Positions 43,293 through 51,436 of a stretch of 64,000 nucleotides of DNA are shown piece after piece; positions within the stretch are counted from its first letter, which is position 1, and each line of letters starts with the position of its first letter. The notes under the pieces are model-generated. The model saw only the letters and a program-made list of their open reading frames with translations, was not told where the DNA came from and did not search any database. Location: positions 26,977-90,976 of the forward strand of contig NZ_RFLY01000014.1 in NCBI RefSeq assembly GCF_003697345.1, read 5' to 3'. Source of the DNA: Solilutibacter pythonis. GTDB lineage: Bacteria > Pseudomonadota > Gammaproteobacteria > Xanthomonadales > Xanthomonadaceae. A program made the translations under genes and the position numbers.

Positions 43293-43700
43293 TTACTTCT
43301 TGTTGGCGTCCGCGGCCGCCTTGGCTTCCGCCTTCTCGCTTTCCATCTTGTCGGCGATCTTGTGGGCGGTGTCGGCGATGGCGCCCGCGGCGTTGGCCTT
43401 GGCTTCCTCGGTGGCCGTCTTGGCGTCGGCGGCGGCCTTTTCGGTGGCGGCCATGGCATCGTGAGCGGCGGTATCCAGGCGGCTGGCGGCGGAATCGGCG
43501 GCGTCGGTGGCGGCCGTGCCCGCGGCTTCGGCGCTGGCGACGGCGGCATCACCCGCGGCGTTGGCGGCTTCGGCGGCTTGTTCACCGGCTTGGTCGGCGG
43601 CGACAGCGGCTTCGTCAGCCTTCTGCTCGGCGGTCGGGGAGTTGCAGGCGGCGAGGGCGAAGACGCTGGCCGCGATCAGGGTGGCGAGCTTGATGTTCAT
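43293..43700 (-). CDS. Alanine-rich lipoprotein, coiled-coil
   Basis: 135 residues: signal peptide with lipobox LAAC (Cys22, [18 protein letters not shown]), then a low-complexity Ala/Glu/Asp/Lys region with heptad spacing predicted to form one long helix, ending [10 protein letters not shown]. Reminiscent of Lpp-like or entericidin-type envelope proteins but not assignable. It starts at ATG 43700 and ends at a strong terminator. The adjacent gene at 43889 is a paralogue in design (lipobox LAAC, Ala-rich helix, KK end), suggesting tandem duplication. Confidence 0.75.
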   Translation of the reverse strand: MNIKLATLIAASVFALAACNSPTAEQKADEAAVAADQAGEQAAEAANAAGDAAVASAEAAGTAATDAADSAASRLDTAAHDAMAATEKAAADAKTATEEAKANAAGAIADTAHKIADKMESEKAEAKAAADANKK

Positions 43701-43838
43701 GAAATTCTCCAGGAGTTGGGGAAGTGATGGCGTCGTTTCGGTCGCAGTGTTGCGGCCTGTCTCCCGGTGGCTGGCGCGGGCTGCGTCAGGCGGGATTGGG
43801 GGTGGGAGGAGGGCTTTGGCCGTTCCTCCCGAGGAAAG

Positions 43839-43865
43839 AAAGCCGCTGGCGGACCAGCGGCTTTT
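43839..43865. terminator. Bidirectional terminator between the two lipoprotein genes
   Basis: AAAGCCGCTGG-CGGA-CCAGCGGCTTT, 11-bp perfect stem. T-runs follow on both strands. It ends the gene starting at 44236. Confidence 0.8.
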
Positions 43866-43888
43866 TGCAGCGGACAACGATAGAAAGA

Positions 43889-44236
43889 TTACTTCTTGGC
43901 GGCGTCGCTGGCGTTTTCGGCCGAAGCCTGGGCCTGCTTGGCGGCGTCAGCGGCATCGGTGGCGGCATCGGCAGCGTCGGCGGCCTTGTTGTCTTGACCC
44001 ACGGCTTCGGCGCCGGCGGCGGCATCGGCCTGAGCGGCGGCGGCGTCAGCAGCGGCGGTGGCGGCATCGGCACCGGCCTGGGCGGCGGCGTCACCGGTGG
44101 CGGCGGCGGCCTCCTGGGCTTCGGCGGCGGCGGCGTTGGCGTCGGTGGCAGCTTCCTGGGCCTGTTCGGCATTGTTGGAGCAAGCGGCCAGAGCCAGGCC
44201 CATGGTCAGGGCGATCAGGGCTTTGTTCATGGTCAT
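43889..44236 (-). CDS. Alanine-rich lipoprotein, paralogue of its neighbour
   Basis: 115 residues: signal peptide and lipobox LAAC (Cys19), then an almost pure Ala/Asp/Gln/Glu/Thr helix ending ASENASDAAKK. Over half the mature residues are Ala. The start at 44236 has AGGA 8 bases upstream. A promoter TTGACA (plus 44312-44317) - 16 - CATGAT (plus 44290-44295) overlaps an inverted repeat, hinting at regulated, possibly strong expression. Function unknown. Confidence 0.72.
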   Translation of the reverse strand: MTMNKALIALTMGLALAACSNNAEQAQEAATDANAAAAEAQEAAAATGDAAAQAGADAATAAADAAAAQADAAAGAEAVGQDNKAADAADAATDAADAAKQAQASAENASDAAKK

Positions 44237-44286
44237 CGTGGGAATCCTCGATAAGGGGTGGGCAACGCGCGGCGTTGCGCGTTGTC

Positions 44287-44317
44287 GACATCATGACAAG
44301 CTCATGAACGATGTCAA
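44287..44317 (-). promoter_or_regulatory. Promoter with overlapping inverted repeat before the lipoprotein gene
   Basis: Minus strand TTGACA - 16 bases - CATGAT. The same bases form GACATC...GATGTC (44287-44292 with 44310-44315) around two TCATGA blocks (44291-44296, 44302-44307). The arrangement looks like an operator on a sigma-70 promoter. Confidence 0.5.
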
Positions 44318-44488
44318 GTGGTTTGGCCGGATTTTTTCTGCTTTGCGTTGAGCCGGATTTACCTGGACTTTAGTGTCGTCAAAACCGCGTCGAATGCGCC
44401 CGGCTTGGTTGATGGGTGATGTGAGTATGCCGGCTCATGGGGAGATGGATGTGAGGATGTCTCCCCACATCCACAGGCATGGCTCAGC

Positions 44489-45664
44489 TCAGGTCAGTTC
44501 GATGGCCACGGCCGTCGCTTCGCCTCCGCCGATGCACAGGCTGGCGATGCCGCGTTTCAGGCCCCGCGCTTGCAGGGCGTGAATCAGCGTGACTAGCAGG
44601 CGGGCACCGCTACAGCCGATCGGGTGGCCCAGCGCCAGTGCGCCGCCGTTGACGTTGAGCTTGTCGTGAGGAATGCCGAGATCGCTCATCGGGGCCATCG
44701 CCACCACGGCGAACGCTTCGTTGATTTCGTACAGGTCGACGTCGGAGACGGCCCAGCCGGCCTTTTCCAGTACTTTTTCGATGGCCTTGACCGGGGCGGT
44801 GGTGAACCACTCCGGTTGCTGCGACCAAGTGGCGTGGGCGACGATCCTTGCCAGCGGCGTGGCGCCGGCGGCTTGGGCGGCCTCGGCCGACATCACCACC
44901 AGCGCGGCGGCGCCATCGGAAATCTTCGAGGAGGAGGCCGCGGTCAGCACGCCATCCTTGCCGAAGGCCGCGCGCAGGGTGGGAATCCTGGCGAGGTCGA
45001 TCTTGCCCGGCTCCTCGTCGCCATCGACCACCACCTCGCCCTTGCGGCCCTTGACCGTGACCGGCGCGATCTCGGCCTTGAAGGCGCCATCGGCCATCGC
45101 CTTCTGGGCGCGGCGGGCGCTCTCGGTGGAATAAGCGTCGATCTCTTCGCGGCTGTAGCCGTACTTGGCGGCGGCGGCGTCGCCAAACACGCCCATGGCC
45201 TTGTCGTCATCGGGATTGGTCAGGCCGTCGAAGGCCATGTGGTCGATGAATGGCGCATTGCCATAGCGGATGCCGGTACGAGAGCCGTTCAGGAGGTGCG
45301 GGGCGTTGGTCATCGATTCCATGCCGCCGGCGACGACCGCCTTGGCGCTGCCGGCCTTGATCAGGTCGTGGGCCAGCATCACCGCCTTCATGCCCGAGCC
45401 GCAGACCTTGTTGATGGTGGTGGCGCCGGCGGCGTCGGCGATGCCGGCCGCGCGCGCGGCCTGGCGCGCCGGTGCCTGGCCGAGTCCAGCCGGCAGCACG
45501 CAGCCCATGATCACTTCGTCGATCCCGTCGCCGGCCAGGCCGGCCTGTTCGAGCGCAGCGCCGATGGCGCTAGCGCCGAGAATGGGCGTGGGCACGCCGG
45601 TGAACTGGCCGAGCATGGAACCGATGGCCGTGCGCTTGGCGCCGACGATGACGATGTCAGACAT
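44489..45664 (-). CDS. Acetyl-CoA C-acetyltransferase (thiolase)
   Basis: 391-residue thiolase. The nucleophile is Cys88 in NKVCGSGMKAVM; other motifs are NEAFAVVAM, the His in ALGHPIGCSGAR and the second Cys in ASLCIGGGEATAVAIEL. It condenses or cleaves acetoacetyl-CoA-type substrates. Since LiuE yields acetoacetate and a 3-hydroxyacyl-CoA dehydrogenase lies at 30608, a role in acetoacetate/isoleucine catabolism is plausible, though polyhydroxyalkanoate synthesis cannot be excluded. Single gene, with a GGGGAGA/TCTCCCC hairpin lacking a T-run after it. Confidence 0.93.
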   Translation of the reverse strand: MSDIVIVGAKRTAIGSMLGQFTGVPTPILGASAIGAALEQAGLAGDGIDEVIMGCVLPAGLGQAPARQAARAAGIADAAGATTINKVCGSGMKAVMLAHDLIKAGSAKAVVAGGMESMTNAPHLLNGSRTGIRYGNAPFIDHMAFDGLTNPDDDKAMGVFGDAAAAKYGYSREEIDAYSTESARRAQKAMADGAFKAEIAPVTVKGRKGEVVVDGDEEPGKIDLARIPTLRAAFGKDGVLTAASSSKISDGAAALVVMSAEAAQAAGATPLARIVAHATWSQQPEWFTTAPVKAIEKVLEKAGWAVSDVDLYEINEAFAVVAMAPMSDLGIPHDKLNVNGGALALGHPIGCSGARLLVTLIHALQARGLKRGIASLCIGGGEATAVAIELT

Positions 45665-45807
45665 GAGGATCTCCGGTCGTAAGGGATTTGGCCGATTATC
45701 GCCCGAATGCGCCGGGTCTGCTTGTTGTGTGGCGGATTTTGGTTGATATGGCCATTTGGACGATTGTGCATGCGTGCGCTTTCATATACATATTTGATTA
45801 ACTTAAA

Positions 45808-45827
45808 GCGCCAGGATGGCGCAGGGG
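45808..45827 (+). promoter_or_regulatory. Hairpin with GGA loop before the autotransporter SD (CsrA/RsmA-like)
   Basis: GCGCCA-GGA-TGGCGC forms a 6-bp stem with a GGA triloop directly against the SD AGGGG (45823-45827), whose GGGGAUA carries a second GGA. The AGGAUG core in a loop next to the SD is the known CsrA/RsmA recognition pattern. Binding is inferred. Confidence 0.5.
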
Positions 45828-45835
45828 ATAATCAA

Positions 45836-48754
45836 ATGAGTCGATATGAAAAATCGGGTTCCAGGTTGCCGGCGCGTTTGCCGCTGGTCGTAGCCGTGGC
45901 GTTTGTGGTGGGGCTTTCCGCTTGTAACGGCGGGGGAGGGGGTGTTCGTCCAGACCCGCCGTCCCCCGGCGGTTTCAAGCCGACGGTAACGGTGGATCGT
46001 TCTTTGATCGATCTTGAGCCACCGCCCGCGCCAGACTTGGTGGTGCGGCCGGCGTTGGCCGATGCTCGCATCAATCAGCATCTCATCCTGACCAATGCCG
46101 CCGGGGCGCTGGCCAATACCCGGACCGGCGCGGGCGTGACGATCGGCCTCGTCGATTCGGGCGTCAACCGCCGGCATGTGACATTGAACGGGAGAGTGGT
46201 GGCCAACCTCGACAACCGCTTGCCACCAGGCAACAACACCCGCGTGGATGACGTAACGGGCCACGGCACCACCGTGGCTTCGTTGGCGGCCGGCCGCCCG
46301 GTGCTGGGCAATTACACGGATGCCAACGGCAAAGTGCAGAGCACCAGCATGTGGGGCGGTGGCGTGGCGCCGGATGCGTTGATCGCTTCGTACCGGATCC
46401 TCGGCGACCGTCAACCGAAGGATGACGGTTCGGGGCAGGGTACGGAAGTCAAGGCGGGCAACCAGATGGGTGCGTTCTTCCAGAACGTCAATAGAGAATT
46501 GGCGGACAAAGGCGCTCGCATCATCAACAATTCCTGGGGCGGTTTTTACTGGAACGATCCCGCGTTGACTCTGGAGCTGGCGAATGCCTGGAAGGATTTC
46601 GTCGTGAATCGCGGCGGATTGGTGGTATTCGCCAATGGCAATGCCGGCGAAGATCAGCGCTATGCCCACAAGCCATCGAACAACGCCATGCTGCCCAGCA
46701 TGGATGGCGGCGATCCGGTGCTGGAGCGGGGCTGGCTGACGGTCGGGGCGCTCGATCCGGACAAACCGACCCAGTTGGCCGGCTATTCACAGCAATGCGG
46801 CCCGGCGATGAACTATTGCCTGGTGGCGCCGGGAACCAACGTCTTCATCGCCCCGGATGCCACCAATCAGGCAGGCAGTACGTTGCTTCGTGGCGGCGGC
46901 ACGTCGTATGCCGCGCCGTTGGTATCCGGGGCGGCGGCGTTGGTATGGTCGCAGTTTTCGTGGATGAGCAACGATCAGGTGCGGCAAACCCTGCTGGGAA
47001 CCGCCAAGGACCTGGGCGCCCCGGGGGTGGACCCGGTATTCGGCTGGGGCTTGCTGGATGTCACCCGGGCTTCGTATGGGCCGGGCGCATTCGCCTGGGG
47101 AGACTTCAATGCCAACTTCAGTGGCGCCGCGATTTGGCGTAACGACATTTACGGCACGGGTGGCCTGATCAAAGACGGTAATGGCACCCTGCTCTTGCTG
47201 GGAAGTTCCACCTATCTGGGGGGAACGCATGTGAAAGAGGGTTCGCTCTATATCGCCCGCGATCATGTTTCCTCCGGTTTGAAGATCGACAAGGAGGGCA
47301 TGGTCTGGATGGGGGGCAATGTCGGCCAAGTCGACAACGGCGGCTTTTTCATCGTTTCCGGCCAGGTGAAGGCCAAGGAATTCAACCAGACCGGTTCTGG
47401 CAACCTTGGGGTGTTCCTGGGCAGGCCGCTGCAAGTGGCGGGGGCGGCCAATCTGGCGGGAACCGTCAGCGTGTTGGGGGTCAAGAAAGGCTACGTCACC
47501 ACCGCCAAGGAGAAATTGCTCCAGGCGAGCGAGATCAATGGCCGCTTCGGCTCGGTGAAGGCCGCAACCAACGTATTCCTCGATGCATCGTTGAGTTATG
47601 ACGCCCAAAATGTCTATCTCGACATCCGCCGCATCGATGTTTCCCGCGCGGTGGCCAGCATGGGAATTGGCGGCGCGGCGCTCGATGCCGCGGCACGGGT
47701 CGAGGGTGCGTTCAACGCCATCGACAGCGGCAGCGTCGGGCGGGATTCCGGCTTTGCCGGCGCGGCGGGCGATCTGCAACGGACCACATTCGACGCCGCC
47801 AGTGCCGAACGCGCCCTGCGCAGCCTCGGTGGGCAGATGCACGCGGCCAATCTGGCGTTGACGCTGGAATCGATGGATGCCGGTCGCCGCGCGATGGCTG
47901 GGCGCTTCGATGCATTGGCCGGTAATCCGCGTTTGCAGGGAAGTTGGTCGCGCGATCTGCGCGCCGGCGGCGAGCTGGCGCAGGCGGGCTTCAGCGGGCT
48001 GGATTACCAGTTGAGCGGTTGGATGATGGGGACTGATCGTCGCATCGGTACCCGTGGTGTCCTCGGCATGGCCGCTAGTCACGGCGAGGGCATGGGGTGG
48101 ATGAGCGGCTTGGGCGATCGCACCCGTAACCGTCAGACCGAGGCCCAGGCATATGCCGGCTGGACGGCCGGGCAGGCATGGTGGCGCGGTGGTGTCGGTA
48201 TTGGCCGGTTCGAGCGGGATATGGAGCGCCGCTTGCTGTTCGGCTTGCGAAACGAGACGGTGAACAGCGTCGGGCGTGGCCAGTACCTGTTCGCCAATGC
48301 CGAAACCGGCTGGCGCGCCGATCCGGGCAAGGTCGCCTTGTCGCCTTACCTCGGCACGCAGTTCGCCCAGGTGAGCAGTGGCGGCTTGAGCGAGAACGGT
48401 GGCGAGGGCTTCGGGCTGCGCGTCAACGCCTGGCGCTTCAACCGTTGGCAGGCGTATGCCGGCCTCCGCGCGAACCGCGAGTGGCGGCTGGGGGGCATGC
48501 GGCTTGGTGTCGATGGCCGCCTCGAGTGGCAGCGCACGCTGTCCGAGAGCGGACAGCTCTTCGCCAGTTTCAGTGCTCTGGAGCAGTGGATGCCGGTCAC
48601 GGCGATGTCCCTGGCCCGGCAGCAGCGCCTGCTTGGGCTTGGCCTCAGCCTCAATAGCGCTCGTGATGGCGGGTTGCGGCTGGATGCCAGCCATCGCCGC
48701 AACGAACGGGGCAGCGATGCGCTGTTGCAGGCCAGTTGGCGGCAGGGTTTTTGA
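45836..48754 (+). CDS. Lipidated subtilase (S8) autotransporter
   Basis: Type V secreted serine protease of 972 residues. A signal peptide ends in lipobox LSAC (Cys30), unusual for an autotransporter but known in SphB1-type proteases. The S8 domain has Asp107 (GLVDSGV), His143 (GHGTTVA) and Ser357 (GGGTSYAAPLVSG). A passenger-associated repeat (DGNGTLLLLGSSTYLGG), a linker, then a C-terminal beta-barrel of about 270 residues ending in Phe follow. ATG 45836 has SD AGGGG; the upstream in-frame region is not coding-like. Single gene ended by a strong terminator. SphB1-like enzymes mature other surface proteins; targets here are unknown. Confidence 0.93.
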   Translation: MSRYEKSGSRLPARLPLVVAVAFVVGLSACNGGGGGVRPDPPSPGGFKPTVTVDRSLIDLEPPPAPDLVVRPALADARINQHLILTNAAGALANTRTGAGVTIGLVDSGVNRRHVTLNGRVVANLDNRLPPGNNTRVDDVTGHGTTVASLAAGRPVLGNYTDANGKVQSTSMWGGGVAPDALIASYRILGDRQPKDDGSGQGTEVKAGNQMGAFFQNVNRELADKGARIINNSWGGFYWNDPALTLELANAWKDFVVNRGGLVVFANGNAGEDQRYAHKPSNNAMLPSMDGGDPVLERGWLTVGALDPDKPTQLAGYSQQCGPAMNYCLVAPGTNVFIAPDATNQAGSTLLRGGGTSYAAPLVSGAAALVWSQFSWMSNDQVRQTLLGTAKDLGAPGVDPVFGWGLLDVTRASYGPGAFAWGDFNANFSGAAIWRNDIYGTGGLIKDGNGTLLLLGSSTYLGGTHVKEGSLYIARDHVSSGLKIDKEGMVWMGGNVGQVDNGGFFIVSGQVKAKEFNQTGSGNLGVFLGRPLQVAGAANLAGTVSVLGVKKGYVTTAKEKLLQASEINGRFGSVKAATNVFLDASLSYDAQNVYLDIRRIDVSRAVASMGIGGAALDAAARVEGAFNAIDSGSVGRDSGFAGAAGDLQRTTFDAASAERALRSLGGQMHAANLALTLESMDAGRRAMAGRFDALAGNPRLQGSWSRDLRAGGELAQAGFSGLDYQLSGWMMGTDRRIGTRGVLGMAASHGEGMGWMSGLGDRTRNRQTEAQAYAGWTAGQAWWRGGVGIGRFERDMERRLLFGLRNETVNSVGRGQYLFANAETGWRADPGKVALSPYLGTQFAQVSSGGLSENGGEGFGLRVNAWRFNRWQAYAGLRANREWRLGGMRLGVDGRLEWQRTLSESGQLFASFSALEQWMPVTAMSLARQQRLLGLGLSLNSARDGGLRLDASHRRNERGSDALLQASWRQGF

Positions 48755-48772
48755 TCCCGGCGGCTCCAAACG

Positions 48773-48800
48773 AAAAATGCGGTCCTCGGGCCGCATTTTT
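48773..48800 (+). terminator. Terminator after the autotransporter
   Basis: AAAAATGCGG / CCGCATTTTT with an 8-base loop. The symmetric A and T runs allow use from both sides, also for the convergent liuA. Confidence 0.88.
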
Positions 48801-48888
48801 CATGTGCCGTCCGCAAGTGCGAGTGCCGCTTGCGCGGTGGCTTTCGTGATGACCGCGCCGGTGGCGTTCGTACCCGCCGACGTGGTTT

Positions 48889-50055
48889 CTAGCCGTGTCC
48901 GTTGAACAATTCCCGGCCGATCAACATACGGCGGATTTCGTTGGTGCCGGCGCCGATTGCGTAGAGTTTGGCATCGCGCAGCAGGCGGCCGGTCGGGAAT
49001 TCGTTGATGTAGCCGTTGCCGCCTAACGCCTGGATCGCCTCGAGCGCGACCTGCACGGCGGCCTCGGAGGCTTGCATCAGGCAGGCGGCGGCATCGATCC
49101 GGCTTTTGTGGCCAGCGTCGTAGTCGCGCGCCACCTGGTAGGCGAAGGCGCGGCTGGAGGCAAGCGCGGTGTACATGTCGGCGATCTTGGCCTGCATCAG
49201 TTGGAAGGTGCCGATGGCCGTATCGAACTGTTTGCGCTCACGCACGTAGGGCAGGGCCACGTCGAGTGCGGCCTGCATTAGGCCGATCGGGCCGCCGGAT
49301 AGCACCAGGCGTTCGGTATTGAGGCCGGTCATCAGTACCTTGACGCCCTGGTTAACCTCGCCCAACACGTTCTCCGCGGGGATTTCGCAATCTTCGAACA
49401 CCAGCTCGCAGGTGTTGGAGCCACGCATGCCCAGCTTGTCCAGTTTCTGCGCGGTGGAGAAACCCTTCATGCCCTTTTCGACGATGAAGGCGGTCATGCA
49501 GCGCGATCCCGCTTCCTTCGGCGCGGTGCGCATGTAGACGATCAGCACGTCGGCCTCGGGGCCGTTGGTGATCCACATCTTGTTGCCGTTGGCGATCCAG
49601 CGCTCGCCCTTCGATTCGGCGCGGCAACTCATCGAGCCGACCACGTCGGAGCCGGCGCCCGGTTCGCTCATCGCCAGCGCGCCTTTCCATTCGCCGCTGC
49701 ACAGCCTGGGCAGGTACTTTCGCCGCTGCGTCTCGTTGCCGTTGGCGTACAGGTTGTTGACGCAGAGGTTGGAGTGGGCGCCGTAGGAGAGGCCGATCGA
49801 GCCGGAGGCGCGCGAGATTTCTTCCATCGCCACCAGATGGGCGAGGTAGCCCATCCCGCTGCCGCCGTATTCGCCGGGGATGGTCAGGCCGAGCAGGCCC
49901 ATTTCGCCGAGCATCGGCCACAGTTCCTGCGGGAATCGGTTCTCCTCGTCGGCACTGGCCGCGCGAGGGGCGACTTCCGCCCGGGCGAAGCGGTGCACGG
50001 CGTCGCGGAGGGCGTCGATTTCTTCGTTGAGCTTGGGCATGTGCATGGCAGTCAT
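48889..50055 (-). CDS. liuA: Isovaleryl-CoA dehydrogenase
   Basis: FAD acyl-CoA dehydrogenase of 388 residues that converts isovaleryl-CoA to 3-methylcrotonyl-CoA. Family motifs: [38 protein letters not shown], the catalytic Glu in [18 protein letters not shown] (position of Glu254 in the human enzyme, which distinguishes isovaleryl-CoA dehydrogenase from short-chain types) and [16 protein letters not shown]. Start uncertain among ATGs at 50055, 50046 and 50040; a GGATGA favours 50046. It lies 60 bases after leucine dehydrogenase on the same strand, with a hairpin between. Confidence 0.93.
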   Translation of the reverse strand: MTAMHMPKLNEEIDALRDAVHRFARAEVAPRAASADEENRFPQELWPMLGEMGLLGLTIPGEYGGSGMGYLAHLVAMEEISRASGSIGLSYGAHSNLCVNNLYANGNETQRRKYLPRLCSGEWKGALAMSEPGAGSDVVGSMSCRAESKGERWIANGNKMWITNGPEADVLIVYMRTAPKEAGSRCMTAFIVEKGMKGFSTAQKLDKLGMRGSNTCELVFEDCEIPAENVLGEVNQGVKVLMTGLNTERLVLSGGPIGLMQAALDVALPYVRERKQFDTAIGTFQLMQAKIADMYTALASSRAFAYQVARDYDAGHKSRIDAAACLMQASEAAVQVALEAIQALGGNGYINEFPTGRLLRDAKLYAIGAGTNEIRRMLIGRELFNGHG

Positions 50056-50069
50056 CCGGTGCGGGATAT

Positions 50070-50096
50070 GAAAGGGCGAGGTTGGATGCCTCGCCC
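50070..50096 (-). terminator. Attenuator-like hairpin between leucine dehydrogenase and liuA
   Basis: GGGCGAGG / CCTCGCCC, 8-bp stem and 7-base loop; on the minus strand it is followed by TTTCAT. It may trim read-through from leucine dehydrogenase into liuA. Confidence 0.45.
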
Positions 50097-50115
50097 GGGC
50101 CGCGCGATGCGCGTA

Positions 50116-51216
50116 TCAATTGCCGCGGATACGGCCCTGGAAGCGGGGCGCGCCCCGGCCCATCGACAGTTTGAGGCGGCCGATCTTCTCGATCCGCTCC
50201 TCAGCCATGCGGTCGGCGGCCTGGTAGGTTGGAATGGTGTCGCGCTCGGCGATTTCGTAGATGCGGGTGAGGTTGTGGTAGATGGTGCGCATCATGCGCA
50301 TGGCGCGTTCGCGGTTGTAGCCGTCGAGTTCCAGCGCCACGTTCATGACGCCGCCGGCGTTGACCGCGTAATCGGGCGCGTAGAGCACGCCGCGGCGGGT
50401 CAGTTCGTCGCCGATGGTATTGGTCGCCAGCTGGTTGTTGGCCGCGCCGCAGATCACCTTGGCCTTGATGCGATCGATGGTGTTTTCGTTGAGGGTGCCG
50501 CCGAGCGCGCAAGGCGAATAGACATCGGCCGGTACGTCGTAGATTTCCTCCAAGCCGACGGCTTCGGCGCCGTATTCGGTCACGGCCTTGTCGATCAGCT
50601 TCTGGTTGATGTCGGTGACGAAGATCTTGGCGCCACGCTCTTTGAGCAGCTTGACGAACTCCATGCCGACGTGGCCCAGGCCCTGCACCGCATAGGCATA
50701 TTTGCCGACTTCCTCGTCGCCGAATTTCTTGTTCAGGGTGGCCATCAAGCCTTGCAGGGTGCCGTAGGCGGTGAATGGCGAAGGGTCGCCGGAGCCGCCA
50801 TGCACCTGGTGCACGCCGGTAACGTATTCGGTCTCGCGGTAGACGAATTCCATGTCGTTGACGTCGATGCCGACGTCCTCGGCGGTGATGTAGCGGCCGC
50901 TCAGCGATTCGACGAACTGGCCGAAGGCGCGGAACAGCGCTTCGGATTTGTCCTTGGAAGCGTCGCCGATGATCACCGCCTTACCGCCACCGAGGTTGAG
51001 GCCGGCGACCGCGTTTTTGTAGGTCATGCCGCGCGACAGGCGCAGCACGTCGTTCAGGGCTTCCTGCTCGCTCTGGTACGACCACATGCGGGTACCGCCG
51101 AGCGCCGGGCCGAGCACGGTGCTGTGGATGGCGATGATGGCCTTCAGGCCGGCATCCTGGTTGTGGCAGTAGACGACCTGTTCGTGACCGGTCCGGTCGA
51201 GCATTTCGAAAACCAT
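50116..51216 (-). CDS. ldh: Leucine dehydrogenase
   Basis: NAD-dependent branched-chain amino acid dehydrogenase of the Glu/Leu/Phe/Val family, 366 residues; converts leucine to 4-methyl-2-oxopentanoate. It shows TYKNAVAGLNLGGGKAVI with the catalytic lysines (Lys67, Lys79), AEDVGIDVNDME, the dinucleotide motif VQGLGHVGMEF and YAPDYAVNAGGVMNVALE. ATG 51216 is chosen because GGAG lies 7 bases upstream; an earlier ATG at 51234 adds six residues. It feeds the liuABCDE path and is divergent from icmF. A TAGAAT -10-like box is at plus 51283-51288. Confidence 0.93.
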   Translation of the reverse strand: MVFEMLDRTGHEQVVYCHNQDAGLKAIIAIHSTVLGPALGGTRMWSYQSEQEALNDVLRLSRGMTYKNAVAGLNLGGGKAVIIGDASKDKSEALFRAFGQFVESLSGRYITAEDVGIDVNDMEFVYRETEYVTGVHQVHGGSGDPSPFTAYGTLQGLMATLNKKFGDEEVGKYAYAVQGLGHVGMEFVKLLKERGAKIFVTDINQKLIDKAVTEYGAEAVGLEEIYDVPADVYSPCALGGTLNENTIDRIKAKVICGAANNQLATNTIGDELTRRGVLYAPDYAVNAGGVMNVALELDGYNRERAMRMMRTIYHNLTRIYEIAERDTIPTYQAADRMAEERIEKIGRLKLSMGRGAPRFQGRIRGN

Positions 51217-51436
51217 GTAAGACTCCGTGCCCATGCGGGCGTTGCGGTGAATGAAGCGCGGCTGCGCGAAAAAACGCCCGACATTCTAGCCCATGGCCGC
51301 CCTCCGGCCATCGCGTGGAAACCTTCGTTGGCGTATGTGGCGGGTGATGCCGGCGGCCCGTGTTCCGCACCGTTGCGCATGGTGCCCGGCGCTACAATCC
51401 GCCGATCTATCGGTTCCCCTGGAGTGTGACGCGCCC

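Noticed and set aside
44439..44466. GGGGAGA/TCTCCCC hairpin after the thiolase gene
   Set aside because: 7-bp stem with a 14-base loop and no T-run; too weak to call as a terminator.
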